A stretch of DNA of 64,000 nucleotides from an uncultured Clostridia bacterium (lineage in GTDB: Bacteria > Bacillota > Clostridia > Christensenellales > UBA1242): the NCBI GenBank assembly GCA_934756675.1, contig CAKVLG010000001.1, positions 124,001 to 188,000 on the forward strand, read 5' to 3'. Below the pieces are notes generated by a model. That model worked only from the letters and a program-made list of their open reading frames with translations. It was not told where the DNA came from and did no database searches. The position numbers and the translations under genes were made by a program. Of this stretch, positions 43,108 to 52,700 are shown piece by piece; the first letter of the stretch is position 1; each line of letters begins with the position of its first letter.

Positions 43108-43443
43108 GTGCTTAAAAAAAATTATAGATTGAGAAAAAAATACCAGTTTAATTACGTTTATAAGGTAGGCAAAACTCAAAGGCAACCAGACTTGATTTTG
43201 TTTTACTGTCCAAGTAAAAACAAAAACATTAAAATTGGCTTGTCTGTAAATAAAAAAGTAGGCGGCGCGGTTACGCGTAACAGAATAAAAAGGCAACTAC
43301 GTGAATCACTTTTACCAGTCCTTGATTTATTAAAACCAAACTTTAATATAATTATATTTGCTCAGCCATCGATTAATGGTAAACCATTTGGTGACATAAA
43401 ATCCCAAGTAACAACTGCCCTAACAAAGGCGGAAATATTATGA
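43108..43443 (+). CDS. rnpA: Ribonuclease P protein component
   Basis: The 111-residue basic protein binds RNase P RNA and helps recognise pre-tRNA. It starts at GTG (43108) after ACGAGGA and reads LKKNYRLRKKYQFNYVYKVG. The RNR signature is in KKVGGAVTRNRIKRQLRE. The end overlaps the yidD start by four bases. Confidence 0.95.
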   Translation: MLKKNYRLRKKYQFNYVYKVGKTQRQPDLILFYCPSKNKNIKIGLSVNKKVGGAVTRNRIKRQLRESLLPVLDLLKPNFNIIIFAQPSINGKPFGDIKSQVTTALTKAEIL

Positions 43444-43715
43444 AAACCTTTCTCAATATAATTTTATGGATACCAAAGACGATAGGACTAGCACTTGTGT
43501 GGCTTTATAGGATACTTATTTCTCCTTTCATTCCACACGCTTGCAAATACGATCCTACATGTTCGGTTTACATGACCGAAGCTATAACAGAATTTGGCAT
43601 AATAAAAGGTGGCATTCTTGGTCTTAAAAGACTAGCAAGATGTAACCCTTGGGCAAAAGGCGGAAAAGACCCCGTTCCTGTTAATAGCAAAGGAGATTAT
43701 AAATGGCTAATGTAA
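43440..43715 (+). CDS. yidD: Membrane protein insertion efficiency factor YidD
   Basis: The 91-residue protein has an amphipathic N-terminal helix followed by ISPFIPHACKYDPTCSVYM and RLARCNPWAKGGKDPVP, the YidD hallmark with conserved Cys residues. It supports YidC-dependent insertion. It overlaps rnpA by four bases and yidC by 13 bases. Confidence 0.95.
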   Translation: MKTFLNIILWIPKTIGLALVWLYRILISPFIPHACKYDPTCSVYMTEAITEFGIIKGGILGLKRLARCNPWAKGGKDPVPVNSKGDYKWLM

Positions 43716-44755
43716 CAAACTTGCTCGGTGCAGCAGTTAGTGCCCCTGGTGGTCTATGGGTAATAATAATAAATTGGATTAATGGCGCTATTGGCAACCT
43801 TGGCTGGACAATAGTGCTTTTTACCGTACTTATTAAACTTGTTCTTTCCCCACTAGACTTCTCTGTTAAATATTCTACAAAGAAGACGACTCTCACCCAA
43901 CAAAAACTTGCCCCTCAAATGGCAAAACTTCAAAAGAAATATGGTAACAACCCACAAATGCTTCAAACGCAACAACAAGCATTGTATAAAAAAGAAGGCA
44001 CAAACCTTGTCGCTTCTTGTGTTATAATGCTTATAAACTTAGTTGCAACACTTGTTATATTCTTCACAATCTTTGCTTCTCTTCGTGAAGTTGCCGCATT
44101 TAATGCAATCAAGCAATACGACGAATTGCAAGTAGTCTATACTCAAGCTGTTGAAGCTGGCGAAGACCCAACAGCAGCAGTTAATGCAAAATGGGACGAA
44201 AACAAAGATAGTTGGCTTTGGATATCTAACATTTGGGGTAAAGATGGTAACTATAAACCAATGCTTACTTATAATGACTTAGTATCTAGTGTAAACAGTT
44301 CTGGCAAACAAGAGTATAAAGATTATGTTGCAAGCATTAATCAAGACACATACAACCATATTCAAGAAATCACCAACACTCACGAGAATAAATGGAATGG
44401 TTATTACATTTTGGCAGTTCTTGGTGCTGCAATAACATTCTTATCTCAATATGTATCAGAACTTGGTACAAAGCTTAAAAACAAAAAAGCAAACATGGTA
44501 GCGCAAGCTGCAAACCAAAACAAATCAATGGGACTAATCATGAAGATATTGCTCCCAGTGATGATGGTAATATTTGTTTTAACAAGTAGTGCATCGTTTG
44601 GTATATACATTCTGGCAAGCTCAGTAGTTTCAACGCTCACAAGCGTACTTATCAACTTAATAGTAGACAAAATGACCGCTAAAAAACAGCGTGAAGTTAC
44701 TGAATATCTTGAAAAAGAAGCGGTAAAAGCTGAACGCAAAGCGATAAAACAATAA
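43703..44755 (+). CDS. yidC: Membrane protein insertase YidC
   Basis: The 350-residue insertase has the first helix with WINGAIGNLGWTIVLFTVLI, then KLVLSPLDFSVKYSTKK (charged cytoplasmic loop), LAPQMAKLQKKYGNNPQMLQ and three more helices up to residue 315. Residues about 125-235 form an unusually long hydrophilic extracytoplasmic segment (QYDELQVVYTQAVEAGEDPT, then WISNIWGKDGNYKP). Gram-positive YidC is usually 260-290 residues, which explains the extra length. There is no lipobox at the N-terminus. The start overlaps yidD. Confidence 0.94.
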   Translation: MANVTNLLGAAVSAPGGLWVIIINWINGAIGNLGWTIVLFTVLIKLVLSPLDFSVKYSTKKTTLTQQKLAPQMAKLQKKYGNNPQMLQTQQQALYKKEGTNLVASCVIMLINLVATLVIFFTIFASLREVAAFNAIKQYDELQVVYTQAVEAGEDPTAAVNAKWDENKDSWLWISNIWGKDGNYKPMLTYNDLVSSVNSSGKQEYKDYVASINQDTYNHIQEITNTHENKWNGYYILAVLGAAITFLSQYVSELGTKLKNKKANMVAQAANQNKSMGLIMKILLPVMMVIFVLTSSASFGIYILASSVVSTLTSVLINLIVDKMTAKKQREVTEYLEKEAVKAERKAIKQ

Positions 44756-44766
44756 AGGAGATACTT

Positions 44767-45459
44767 ATGAAATCTATTGAAACAGAAGGTAAAACCGTTG
44801 ACCAAGCCATCGAAATTGGCTTATATAAACTCGGTTTAACACGTGACCAAGTAAAAATTACAATTCTCGAAGAATCTGGATTGTTCACAAAAGCAAAAGT
44901 TCGTTTGTCTACAAAAGATTCTAGCCCAGAAGAAGATGCAATCCGCACAAAAGTGGAAGAATTACTCAAGTGCCTAGGCATTAATTGTGACGTTTATGTC
45001 GAAGAAAGAGAAGAAAACTATCTTGTCGATATAACAGGCGAAGATGCCGCACTTGTTATTGGTAAACGTGGCGACACACTTGACGCTTTCCAAACATTAA
45101 TTAATGCAATGATTAACGACAAAAAGCCAGCAGATGCTCGTAAACGTATTGTTGTAGATAGCAATAACTATCGCAGCAAACGCGAAGATACATTAAAAAT
45201 CTTGGCAGAACGCATGGCAGCACGTGCCGTTCGCGAACATCGCGATATTCGTTTGGATCCAATGAACGCATACGAAAGACGCATTATTCACAACGCTCTT
45301 AACGACAGTGCTAAAGTTGAAACCGAAAGCACAGGCACTGAACCAAACAGATGTGTTGTTATAAAACTTAAAAACCGTCAAGACAAACGCAAAGAAAAAA
45401 ATCAAGCTAGAAAAGAAGAGTCTGCAAACGAAACTGAACTCAGAGATTATAATGATTAA
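44767..45459 (+). CDS. jag: Jag/KhpB KH-R3H RNA-binding protein
   Basis: The 230 residues have the Jag N-terminal domain (KTVDQAIEIGLYKLGLTRDQ), a KH domain with LVIGKRGDTLDAFQTLINAM and an R3H domain with AERMAARAVREHRDIRLDPM followed by NAYERRIIHNAL. The protein binds RNA and, with KhpA, affects cell elongation in streptococci. The C-terminal 30 residues are lysine-rich. It follows yidC with an AGGAG site and ends the operon at a strong terminator. Confidence 0.95.
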   Translation: MKSIETEGKTVDQAIEIGLYKLGLTRDQVKITILEESGLFTKAKVRLSTKDSSPEEDAIRTKVEELLKCLGINCDVYVEEREENYLVDITGEDAALVIGKRGDTLDAFQTLINAMINDKKPADARKRIVVDSNNYRSKREDTLKILAERMAARAVREHRDIRLDPMNAYERRIIHNALNDSAKVETESTGTEPNRCVVIKLKNRQDKRKEKNQARKEESANETELRDYND

Positions 45460-45482
45460 GAGGCAATTGCCTCTTTTTTTTG
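45456..45482 (+). terminator. Intrinsic terminator behind jag
   Basis: AAGAGGCAATTGCCTCTT is self-complementary and followed by eight T residues. Confidence 0.9.
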
Positions 45483-45522
45483 TGCAAATTTTCTTTGCTG
45501 ACATAGTTTTTTTATCAAATAG

Positions 45523-45550
45523 TTGAAAATCTAAAATTTTATAGTATAAT
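45523..45550 (+). promoter_or_regulatory. Promoter of mnmE, leaderless layout
   Basis: TTGAAA (45523-45528), a 16-bp spacer and TATAAT (45545-45550) are followed by seven bases and then ATG 45558. Confidence 0.65.
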
Positions 45551-45557
45551 CAATATT

Positions 45558-46910
45558 ATGTTTAACTCACAAATTAATGGAACAATAGTAGCGCTTTCTA
45601 CTTCAAGCATGGGGCTTGGGGCTATTTCGGTTGTAAGAATGTCTGGCGAAGACGCCATAAAAATTGCAAGCAAAATTTTTGCTACATCTAAAAATAAAAA
45701 ACCTAACGATTTTGAACCACGAAAAATGGAACTTGGTACACTCACCACCCGTTCGCTTAAAGATAAATGTTTGTGCGTGGTTTTTAAAGCACCAAACAGT
45801 TTCACTGGCGAAGATATTGTTGAATTTCAAACGCATGGTGGTTCGCAAATAGCACAAAGCATTGTTGAAGAATGCATCGCACAAGGTGCGCGTATGGCTG
45901 GCAACGGCGAGTTCACAAAACGAGCTTTTTTAAATGGCAAAATGACTCTCGCATCTGCCGAAGGTATGATGGACATGATCAATGCCGAAAGTGCAGCCGA
46001 AGTCCGTGCGGGGTTCGACTTGCTTGGCGGCGAGCTCAATAAAATTGCTATCAGCGCACAAGAAGAACTAACAGACATTTTAAGTGAAATTGAAGTTTCG
46101 TTTGACTATCCAGAAGAACAAATAGAATACATAACAAAAACAAACGTGAAAAATCGTTTAGTTAACATTTCCGAAGCGCTAGAAAAGGTCTTAGCTAGCA
46201 ATCAAAACAGCGGGATAATTAAAAACGGAATTAAAGTATTGATTCTTGGCAAACCAAATGTTGGAAAAAGTAGTTTGCTTAACAGGCTAATTGGCAGAGA
46301 ACGTGCCATTGTAACAGACATTCCTGGCACCACGCGTGACTCTATCGAAGACACGTTCACAATCAATGGCGTTAAATTCACATGCATAGACACTGCCGGC
46401 ATTCGCGACAGCGAAGACAAAGTGGAACAAATTGGTGTCGACAAGGCAAAAGAGCAAGTTAGCAGCGCCGACATTATTCTTTTTATCCAAGACGGCTCGA
46501 AGGGGCTTGACGAACAAGACCAAGAGATTTATGACCTTGTTCAAGGCAAAAACTTTTTGATAATTAAAAACAAAGGCGACCTTATGACCGAAAAATCTGT
46601 CGATGACTTTATTATTTCGGCAGCAAGCGGAAAAGGTGTTGAAGAACTTAAACAATTAATTTACAACAAAACTGTTGAAGGCAAAATCAACACTAATGGT
46701 TTAATCATAACAAATAACAGACATATAGATTGTTTGCAACGTGCCAAAGAAAACATCGACCATGCAATCATGAACATCGAAAACGACACACTGGACTTAA
46801 CGACAATAGACCTAAACTTAGCATATAGTGCCCTTGGCGAAATAACTGGAAACACATCGGGCGAAGATATTATCAACTCTATCTTTAGCAAGTTCTGTTT
46901 GGGAAAATAA
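45558..46910 (+). CDS. mnmE: tRNA modification GTPase MnmE
   Basis: The 450-residue GTPase, with MnmG, adds the carboxymethylaminomethyl group at U34 of tRNAs. It has the folate-binding N-domain (TIVALSTSSMGLGAISVVRM), the helical domain and the G domain: Walker A LILGKPNVGKSSLLNRLIG, IPGTTRDSIEDT, DTAGIRDSEDKVE and the C-terminal GEDIINSIFSKFCLGK with the catalytic Cys. There is no ribosome binding site and the promoter abuts the ATG, so the mRNA is probably leaderless. mnmG follows one base later. Confidence 0.97.
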   Translation: MFNSQINGTIVALSTSSMGLGAISVVRMSGEDAIKIASKIFATSKNKKPNDFEPRKMELGTLTTRSLKDKCLCVVFKAPNSFTGEDIVEFQTHGGSQIAQSIVEECIAQGARMAGNGEFTKRAFLNGKMTLASAEGMMDMINAESAAEVRAGFDLLGGELNKIAISAQEELTDILSEIEVSFDYPEEQIEYITKTNVKNRLVNISEALEKVLASNQNSGIIKNGIKVLILGKPNVGKSSLLNRLIGRERAIVTDIPGTTRDSIEDTFTINGVKFTCIDTAGIRDSEDKVEQIGVDKAKEQVSSADIILFIQDGSKGLDEQDQEIYDLVQGKNFLIIKNKGDLMTEKSVDDFIISAASGKGVEELKQLIYNKTVEGKINTNGLIITNNRHIDCLQRAKENIDHAIMNIENDTLDLTTIDLNLAYSALGEITGNTSGEDIINSIFSKFCLGK

Positions 46911-46911
46911 A

Positions 46912-48756
46912 ATGGAAAACAAATATCAAGCTATAGTAATTGGCGGTGGCCATGCGGGCGTGGAAGCTTGTCTTGCAACTGCCAGAACAAACATAAAAAC
47001 ATTACTAATCACACTCACAAAAGATGGTGTGGCTTTTTGCCCATGCAATCCATCTATTGGTGGCACGGCAAAAGGTCACCTTGTTTGCGAAATAGACGCT
47101 CTTGGCGGTCAAATGGGTATTTCTGCAGATGCAAACTCTTTGCAATTAAGAATGCTCAACCTTGGCAAGGGACCAGCTGTTCACAGTCTTCGTGCACAAA
47201 TAGATAAATTTTCATATCATGACTATATGTTAAACGTGCTAGAACATCAAGACAATCTCGACATTGTGGAAGGCGAAGCCAGCGACATTTTGGCTGAAAA
47301 TGGCAAAGTGACAGGCGTAAGACTTGCAAGTGGCGAAACATATTTTGCAGACGCCGTCATAATAACAACAGGCGTATATCTAAACTCACGCATTATTATT
47401 GGCGAAGAAATCGAAAATGCTGGACCTGCTGGATTTTCTAATGCAAGTTACTTAACAAAAAGTCTAGCTGACCTTGGTTTTGACTTAAGACGTTTTAAGA
47501 CTGGTACCCCACCAAGAATTGTTGGTAACACCATCGATTATTCTAAGTTCGAAAAACAATATGGCGACGACACTGTTCAAACTTTTTCGTTTATGACAGA
47601 TGTAAAACCAAAGAACACTCATGTTTGTTATCTTGGCTATACATCGGCAAAAACAAAAGAAATCGTTATGAACAATCTTGACCGAGCACCAATGTATTGC
47701 GGAATAATTACTGGTCAAGGTCCAAGGTATTGTCCTTCTATTGAAACAAAATTTGTGCGTTTCGCCGACAAAGAGCGTCACCAGTTATTCTTAGAACCAG
47801 AACGCCGCGACATGTCTGAAATATACGTACAAGGTCTTTCTACTAGCATGCCAAAAGACATTCAAGACCAAATGGTTGCAAGTGTCGAAGGTATGGAAAA
47901 TGCAGAAATAAAGAAATATGGTTATGCAATTGAATACGACTGCATCGACCCACTAAACCTATACCCAACGCTAGAATTTAAAAAAGTTAAAGGTATTTTT
48001 TGTGCAGGACAAATCAATGGCACAAGCGGATATGAAGAAGCTGCTGCCCAAGGCTTGCTCGCAGGACTCAATGCCAGTTTGGAAATCCGCGGCAAAGAGC
48101 AAATTATTCTCTCGCGTGATAGTTCATATCTTGGTGTTCTTGTTGACGACCTTACAACAAAAGGAACAAACGAACCATATAGAATGATGACAAGCCGTGC
48201 GGAATATCGTTTACTTCTAAGGCAAGATAACGCAGACCTAAGACTCACAGAAATTGGCAGAAACGCCGGACTTGTAACTGACGAAAGATATAGCAGATTT
48301 TTAGCAAAAAAGACTGAAATGGAAAAAATCGAAGTTCTAAAAAATGAGATGATTAAACCATCACCAGAACTAGCTGAATTTTTGGAAAACTGCGGCGAAG
48401 CTCCTGCCCCACAAGGCATTAGCATTGCCGGACTTATGAAACGTAACCATGTTGACTTTTTGGAAGCAAGAAAAAAACTTGGTTTGCTCAAAGACTTTTC
48501 AGAGTTTGCCGTATTTGAAGTTGCTATCGAAACAAAGTTCGAAGGATATTTGTCGCGTGAACGTCAACTTATAAAGCGCAGCAAAAAGCTCGAAGAAAAA
48601 GCTATACCAAAAGATTTCGATTTCACTAAAGTAAAAGGTCTAAGACTTGAAGCAGCCGAAAAACTAAACAACATTCACCCACTTTCTGTTGGTGCCGCAA
48701 GTAGAATTTCGGGCGTTAATCCAGCTGACATTACCGTACTTTTAATGTGGCTTTAG
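46912..48756 (+). CDS. mnmG: tRNA uridine-5-carboxymethylaminomethyl modification enzyme MnmG
   Basis: The 614-residue FAD protein is the MnmE partner. It has the Rossmann motif VIGGGHAGVEACLATARTN, the conserved FCPCNPSIGGTAKGHLVCE and DALGGQMGI. The LGYTSAKTKEIV and GLLAGLNASL blocks follow, with the C-terminal helical bundle (YLSRERQLIKRSKKLEEKAI). Length is normal. It starts one base after the mnmE stop without its own site, so it depends on translational coupling. Confidence 0.97.
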   Translation: MENKYQAIVIGGGHAGVEACLATARTNIKTLLITLTKDGVAFCPCNPSIGGTAKGHLVCEIDALGGQMGISADANSLQLRMLNLGKGPAVHSLRAQIDKFSYHDYMLNVLEHQDNLDIVEGEASDILAENGKVTGVRLASGETYFADAVIITTGVYLNSRIIIGEEIENAGPAGFSNASYLTKSLADLGFDLRRFKTGTPPRIVGNTIDYSKFEKQYGDDTVQTFSFMTDVKPKNTHVCYLGYTSAKTKEIVMNNLDRAPMYCGIITGQGPRYCPSIETKFVRFADKERHQLFLEPERRDMSEIYVQGLSTSMPKDIQDQMVASVEGMENAEIKKYGYAIEYDCIDPLNLYPTLEFKKVKGIFCAGQINGTSGYEEAAAQGLLAGLNASLEIRGKEQIILSRDSSYLGVLVDDLTTKGTNEPYRMMTSRAEYRLLLRQDNADLRLTEIGRNAGLVTDERYSRFLAKKTEMEKIEVLKNEMIKPSPELAEFLENCGEAPAPQGISIAGLMKRNHVDFLEARKKLGLLKDFSEFAVFEVAIETKFEGYLSRERQLIKRSKKLEEKAIPKDFDFTKVKGLRLEAAEKLNNIHPLSVGAASRISGVNPADITVLLMWL

Positions 48757-48758
48757 TA

Positions 48759-48787
48759 TTGACAATTGATAAAATATAGAATAAAAT
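48759..48787 (+). promoter_or_regulatory. Promoter of the 129-residue gene
   Basis: TTGACA (48759-48764), a 17-bp spacer and TAAAAT (48782-48787), starting three bases after the mnmG stop. Confidence 0.6.
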
Positions 48788-48822
48788 AACTTTATAAATG
48801 ATTTGTAAAGGAGATTGATTTT

Positions 48823-49212
48823 ATGGCAACAACATACATTGCAACAAGGAACTTGGCATTATTTATGATCTTTCAAGGGAAGAAAATGAACAGCGAACCT
48901 TTGGTTGTTACCGAGCAAGAGTTAGAAAATTTTATCTACGCCTACATTAATGACTCAAGGTTACCAAAAAAAGACTTTTTGAATAACACATACGAATATG
49001 ACTTTTCAGATAATTACCCTATTGCAGAAGGCATTAAGTACGATGCAAACAAAAAGACATACACTGCCACAGTTAGCCTTACATCAATTTGCCAAAACAT
49101 TGCAAAAACTGATAAAACTAACTCATTAACATATACTTTGTCAGCATATGCCGAAACACTTGTAAAAGAAAAGGCATACAAAAAACAAAAGCCAGACGAA
49201 CCAGTTTGCTAA
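48823..49212 (+). CDS. Hypothetical soluble protein
   Basis: The 129 residues have no signal peptide or membrane segment and no motif I recognise. The centre (YDFSDNYPIAEGIKYDANKK) and the charged C-terminus suggest a small globular fold. It has an own promoter and an AAGGAGA site, and a terminator follows. Its place behind mnmG is where rsmG or parA/parB genes are often found, but it resembles none of them. Confidence 0.6.
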   Translation: MATTYIATRNLALFMIFQGKKMNSEPLVVTEQELENFIYAYINDSRLPKKDFLNNTYEYDFSDNYPIAEGIKYDANKKTYTATVSLTSICQNIAKTDKTNSLTYTLSAYAETLVKEKAYKKQKPDEPVC

Positions 49213-49245
49213 AAAAAATCCACCAGTAATTTTGGTGGTTTTTTT
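49213..49245 (+). terminator. Intrinsic terminator
   Basis: CCACC-AGTAATTTT-GGTGG with flanking A and T runs ends the 129-residue gene. Confidence 0.8.
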
Positions 49246-49251
49246 ATCACA

Positions 49252-49282
49252 AAAAAACCACCCTTATGGGTGGATTTGTTTT
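49252..49282 (-). terminator. Intrinsic terminator of the HU gene
   Basis: On the minus strand CCACCC-ATAA-GGGTGG is followed by seven T residues. Confidence 0.85.
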
Positions 49283-49297
49283 TTGCTAATTTTTTAA

Positions 49298-49570
49298 TTA
49301 GTTTAATTTAGCTTTAAAGCTTTTACCGAATTTGAGTGCAGGAACTTTGCAAGCTTCAACTTTAACTTTTTGACCATTTGCAGGATTGTTGCATGTTCTT
49401 TCTGGTCTTTGTTTTGCTTCAAATGTACCGAAGCCAACAAGTGTAACTTTTTCGTTTTTCTTCATAGCTTCTTCAACAACTTCTACGAATGCTTCGTAAA
49501 CAGCTGTAGCGTCTTTAATTGTAACGCCAGCTTTTTCAGCAACAGCTCTTAAAAATTCTCCTTTATTCAT
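49298..49570 (-). CDS. hup: HU family DNA-binding protein
   Basis: The start at 49570 (MNKGEFLRAVAEKAGVTIKD) follows AGGAGG; an upstream in-frame ATG at 49630 has no site. The 90-residue nucleoid protein has the HU hallmark VTLVGFGTFEAKQRPER and the C-terminal VPALKFGKSFKAKLN. It packages DNA and supports replication initiation. It stands alone with its own terminator. The symbol hup is generic. Confidence 0.96.
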   Translation of the reverse strand: MNKGEFLRAVAEKAGVTIKDATAVYEAFVEVVEEAMKKNEKVTLVGFGTFEAKQRPERTCNNPANGQKVKVEACKVPALKFGKSFKAKLN

Positions 49571-49736
49571 AATTCTTTGTCCTCCTTTTTGAATTGGGAT
49601 TTCCCCGCTTCTATGGTTATATTTTACCATAACAATAAAAGCATTTCAAAATGATTTTTACCCAAAACGTAAATTTTTAACAAAAAAAGTGGCTTTTTGT
49701 TAGATTTTATCGCACTTTTAACCACTTTTTATTGTT

Positions 49737-52700
49737 TTAATCTTCTTTTACTTGTTTTTTTCGTTTAATCACAATGTAAATTGGAGTTACAAAAACTGCA
49801 AGCATGATAACTATTAAAATAAGTTTTCCTTGCGTTTTCATTGTTCTATTATACACCGCGTGAACTTCTAAATCCGACAAAACTTCGCCTGTTTTATCCC
49901 AACCAACAAATTCGTAATCATAAAAGATATCTGATGTATTGCTAAGCTTAAAGCTTTTTAGCATTTCACCAGCTTCATAAGCTTCTTGCTTGTAAATAAT
50001 ATCGCCGTCTTTGTATGTAACAACATAAATGCGTTTAGATTGCTTGAAAAGTGCGGTGAATATTTGGTCGCCAGTTATAAAGTTGTTCTTTTTATCCCAA
50101 CCGATAAATTCATATTGGTAATATACTGTTGAATCTTTTGTTGGAATAAATAAGCTACCACTATTTCCTGTTAACACTTGTTCTTCATAGACCACAACAT
50201 CGTCTACAACATATTGAATTTTCGAATACTTGTTAGCGCAAAGAAGGCTCTTTATTTTGCTATCAAACTCATAGTTCATGTCAAAGTTTTCTTCTACAAA
50301 ACTATTGCTATTTATCACAAGAGCTGTAACTGGAACGCCAGTTGCTGATGTCATTTCGCCGCCAGTTATGTTTTTGCCAAAGGCTACATATTTTTCAAGA
50401 TAATGTGTTTTGTCAATTGCTTCAATGTTAACAGTCAAAATCGACTTGCCAGCAGAAGAACCAATTAGTGCACCTATTTTCTCTGAAGTAGCATCTGCCT
50501 TGTTTGTAAGCGTGGCATTTACTTTGCAGCCCACAAAACTCATATATAGTTCTTTTTGGTCAAAATTACTATGACCGAGCACACCTACAATGCCACCAAC
50601 ACTTCCTTTTTGGACAAGCGTTATAACATCGCCACTGCTAATACAATTGATAAATTTTGTTGTCTTGTTTGTAGCGCTACCAACAATTCCGCCAAGTGAG
50701 CTTGCAATGTAAGCGTCTTCTAATTCGAAGTCAGCACCAGCGCCAAGAATTGTTGCGTTATTTACGCAATTTGTGATTGTAACAGTTAATGGCAATGTCT
50801 TGTTTGTGTTTTCCATATATCCAACAATACCGCCAGCAACAACACCAGTTACAAGCGATGTATTATAGCAATTTGTAATACTTGCAGAAGTGCTAGAAAC
50901 GAGTGTGTATGATGTATCGGCATCGTTATTGCCCATATATGCTATCATGCCACCAGAGAAGTTGCTAGACGAGATTGTTCCATTGATATTGTAACAATTG
51001 TCCATAATAATTCCACTAAATGCAACACCAACAATGCCACCAGCATAGTTGCCAGTTATTTTTGCATTTTGCAGCACAACATTTTTAATTGTTGGAGTAT
51101 AGACTGTCGTTTTCCCACTCTTTGTTTGAACAGTGATACCAGTCATACCAAACAACGATCCAAAATATATCATTGTGCGATAGCCGTTTGTATTGTTTTC
51201 GTCTTTCACAGAGCTTCCAGCTGTTATTCCCGTTATATTCTTAATTACATATCCGTTGCCATCAAAGTTACCAGAAAATGGATGGTTAACATCTGTAGCT
51301 TCGTTATTCATCATACCAATGCCAAGCCAAATCTTGCCAGCAAGGTCGATGTTTGCGCTAAGCTTGAAATATTTACCAGCAAAACTTTCGCCATTTGCAA
51401 CAAGAACCGCAAGCCCTGCAAGTTGCCCTGCTGTTCCTATTACATAAGGTTTGTCTTTTTTACCATAACCATAAAGCTCGTAGCCATAGCCATCAAACGC
51501 AGCAGCTTCGTTAAACCAAAAACTGTAGCTTGAAAATGTTGGCATTTCATTTGCTTTGTTTATCTTCCAAACATATATAAAATCAAACGGTAAAACGCCA
51601 TTAATTGCCACCCATTCGTTTGACGCATAATATGATGCATTGTCATAATCAAAGTCGCCTTCAAAGGCATTGTCTGTAGACATTTTATTGTTGACAATTT
51701 CGACAACAGCATTTTCGTTTGCCGTAAACGAGCTTTTGTTTGCAATTAAATATAAATCTTGTTTAACAACATTATTTTCAATATAAATTTTGCCGCGAGT
51801 ATTTGTGCAATGTATTTCGCCAACCAAAACACCATGTGTTCCGCTAACAGTGCCACTCACTCTGCAACCCATGACACCGCCATAGACGTTTTCTTTAACG
51901 CTGACAAGTGGTGTATTTTCCATATCTTGCAACGATAAATAGCCAACAACGCCGCCACATACTCCGTCACTTGCACTTGTTTTAACTTCGCTATTAACAA
52001 TACAATTGACAATGTAATATCCATTAGCTCTGCCAGCAATACCACCAGCTATATTGCCAAGCACTTCGCCCGTGTTGTAACAATTTGAAACATAGCCAGA
52101 CGTATAATACTTATTGCCTTCGTTATCAAGTTCAGAGCTAATCGCACTGCCAACAAGCCCGCCTGCAATGTTACCAATTATTTTGCCTGTGTTATAACTA
52201 TTTTCAATCGAACCATTTGCAACTAGCAACCCGACAAGCCCGCCAGCCGTTTTTTCTGAACTAATATTCATATGGTTTTCGCATGTCGCAATGCCACCAA
52301 GTAATTTGCCTACAATTGCACCAGTGTAACTAGCCGTTGTAGTTGCTCTGCCCGATTCAATTACAACGTCCATAACATATCCACCTTTATCAACAACACC
52401 AAATAAACCATTGTATTTTGTGTCGCTAATGTTTGTTAGTTCCAAGTTTTTAATGCTTTTTCTGTTGCCATCAAAAACACCTTCAAATGGTTTATCTTCT
52501 GTTCCTATTGGCGAAAGCCTTTCACAACCTAGATCCAAATCTTTTGTAAGCTTAAATCTTGCGCTATTATATTTGCCTTCATATGCGCCAGAGTTCACAA
52601 AGTATATAACAGTTTTTAAATCTGCGACACTATTTATTTCATATGGCGAAACAACAGTTCCTTCACCTTTTAATACTGTTAATTGTTGGTCGCTCCAAAC

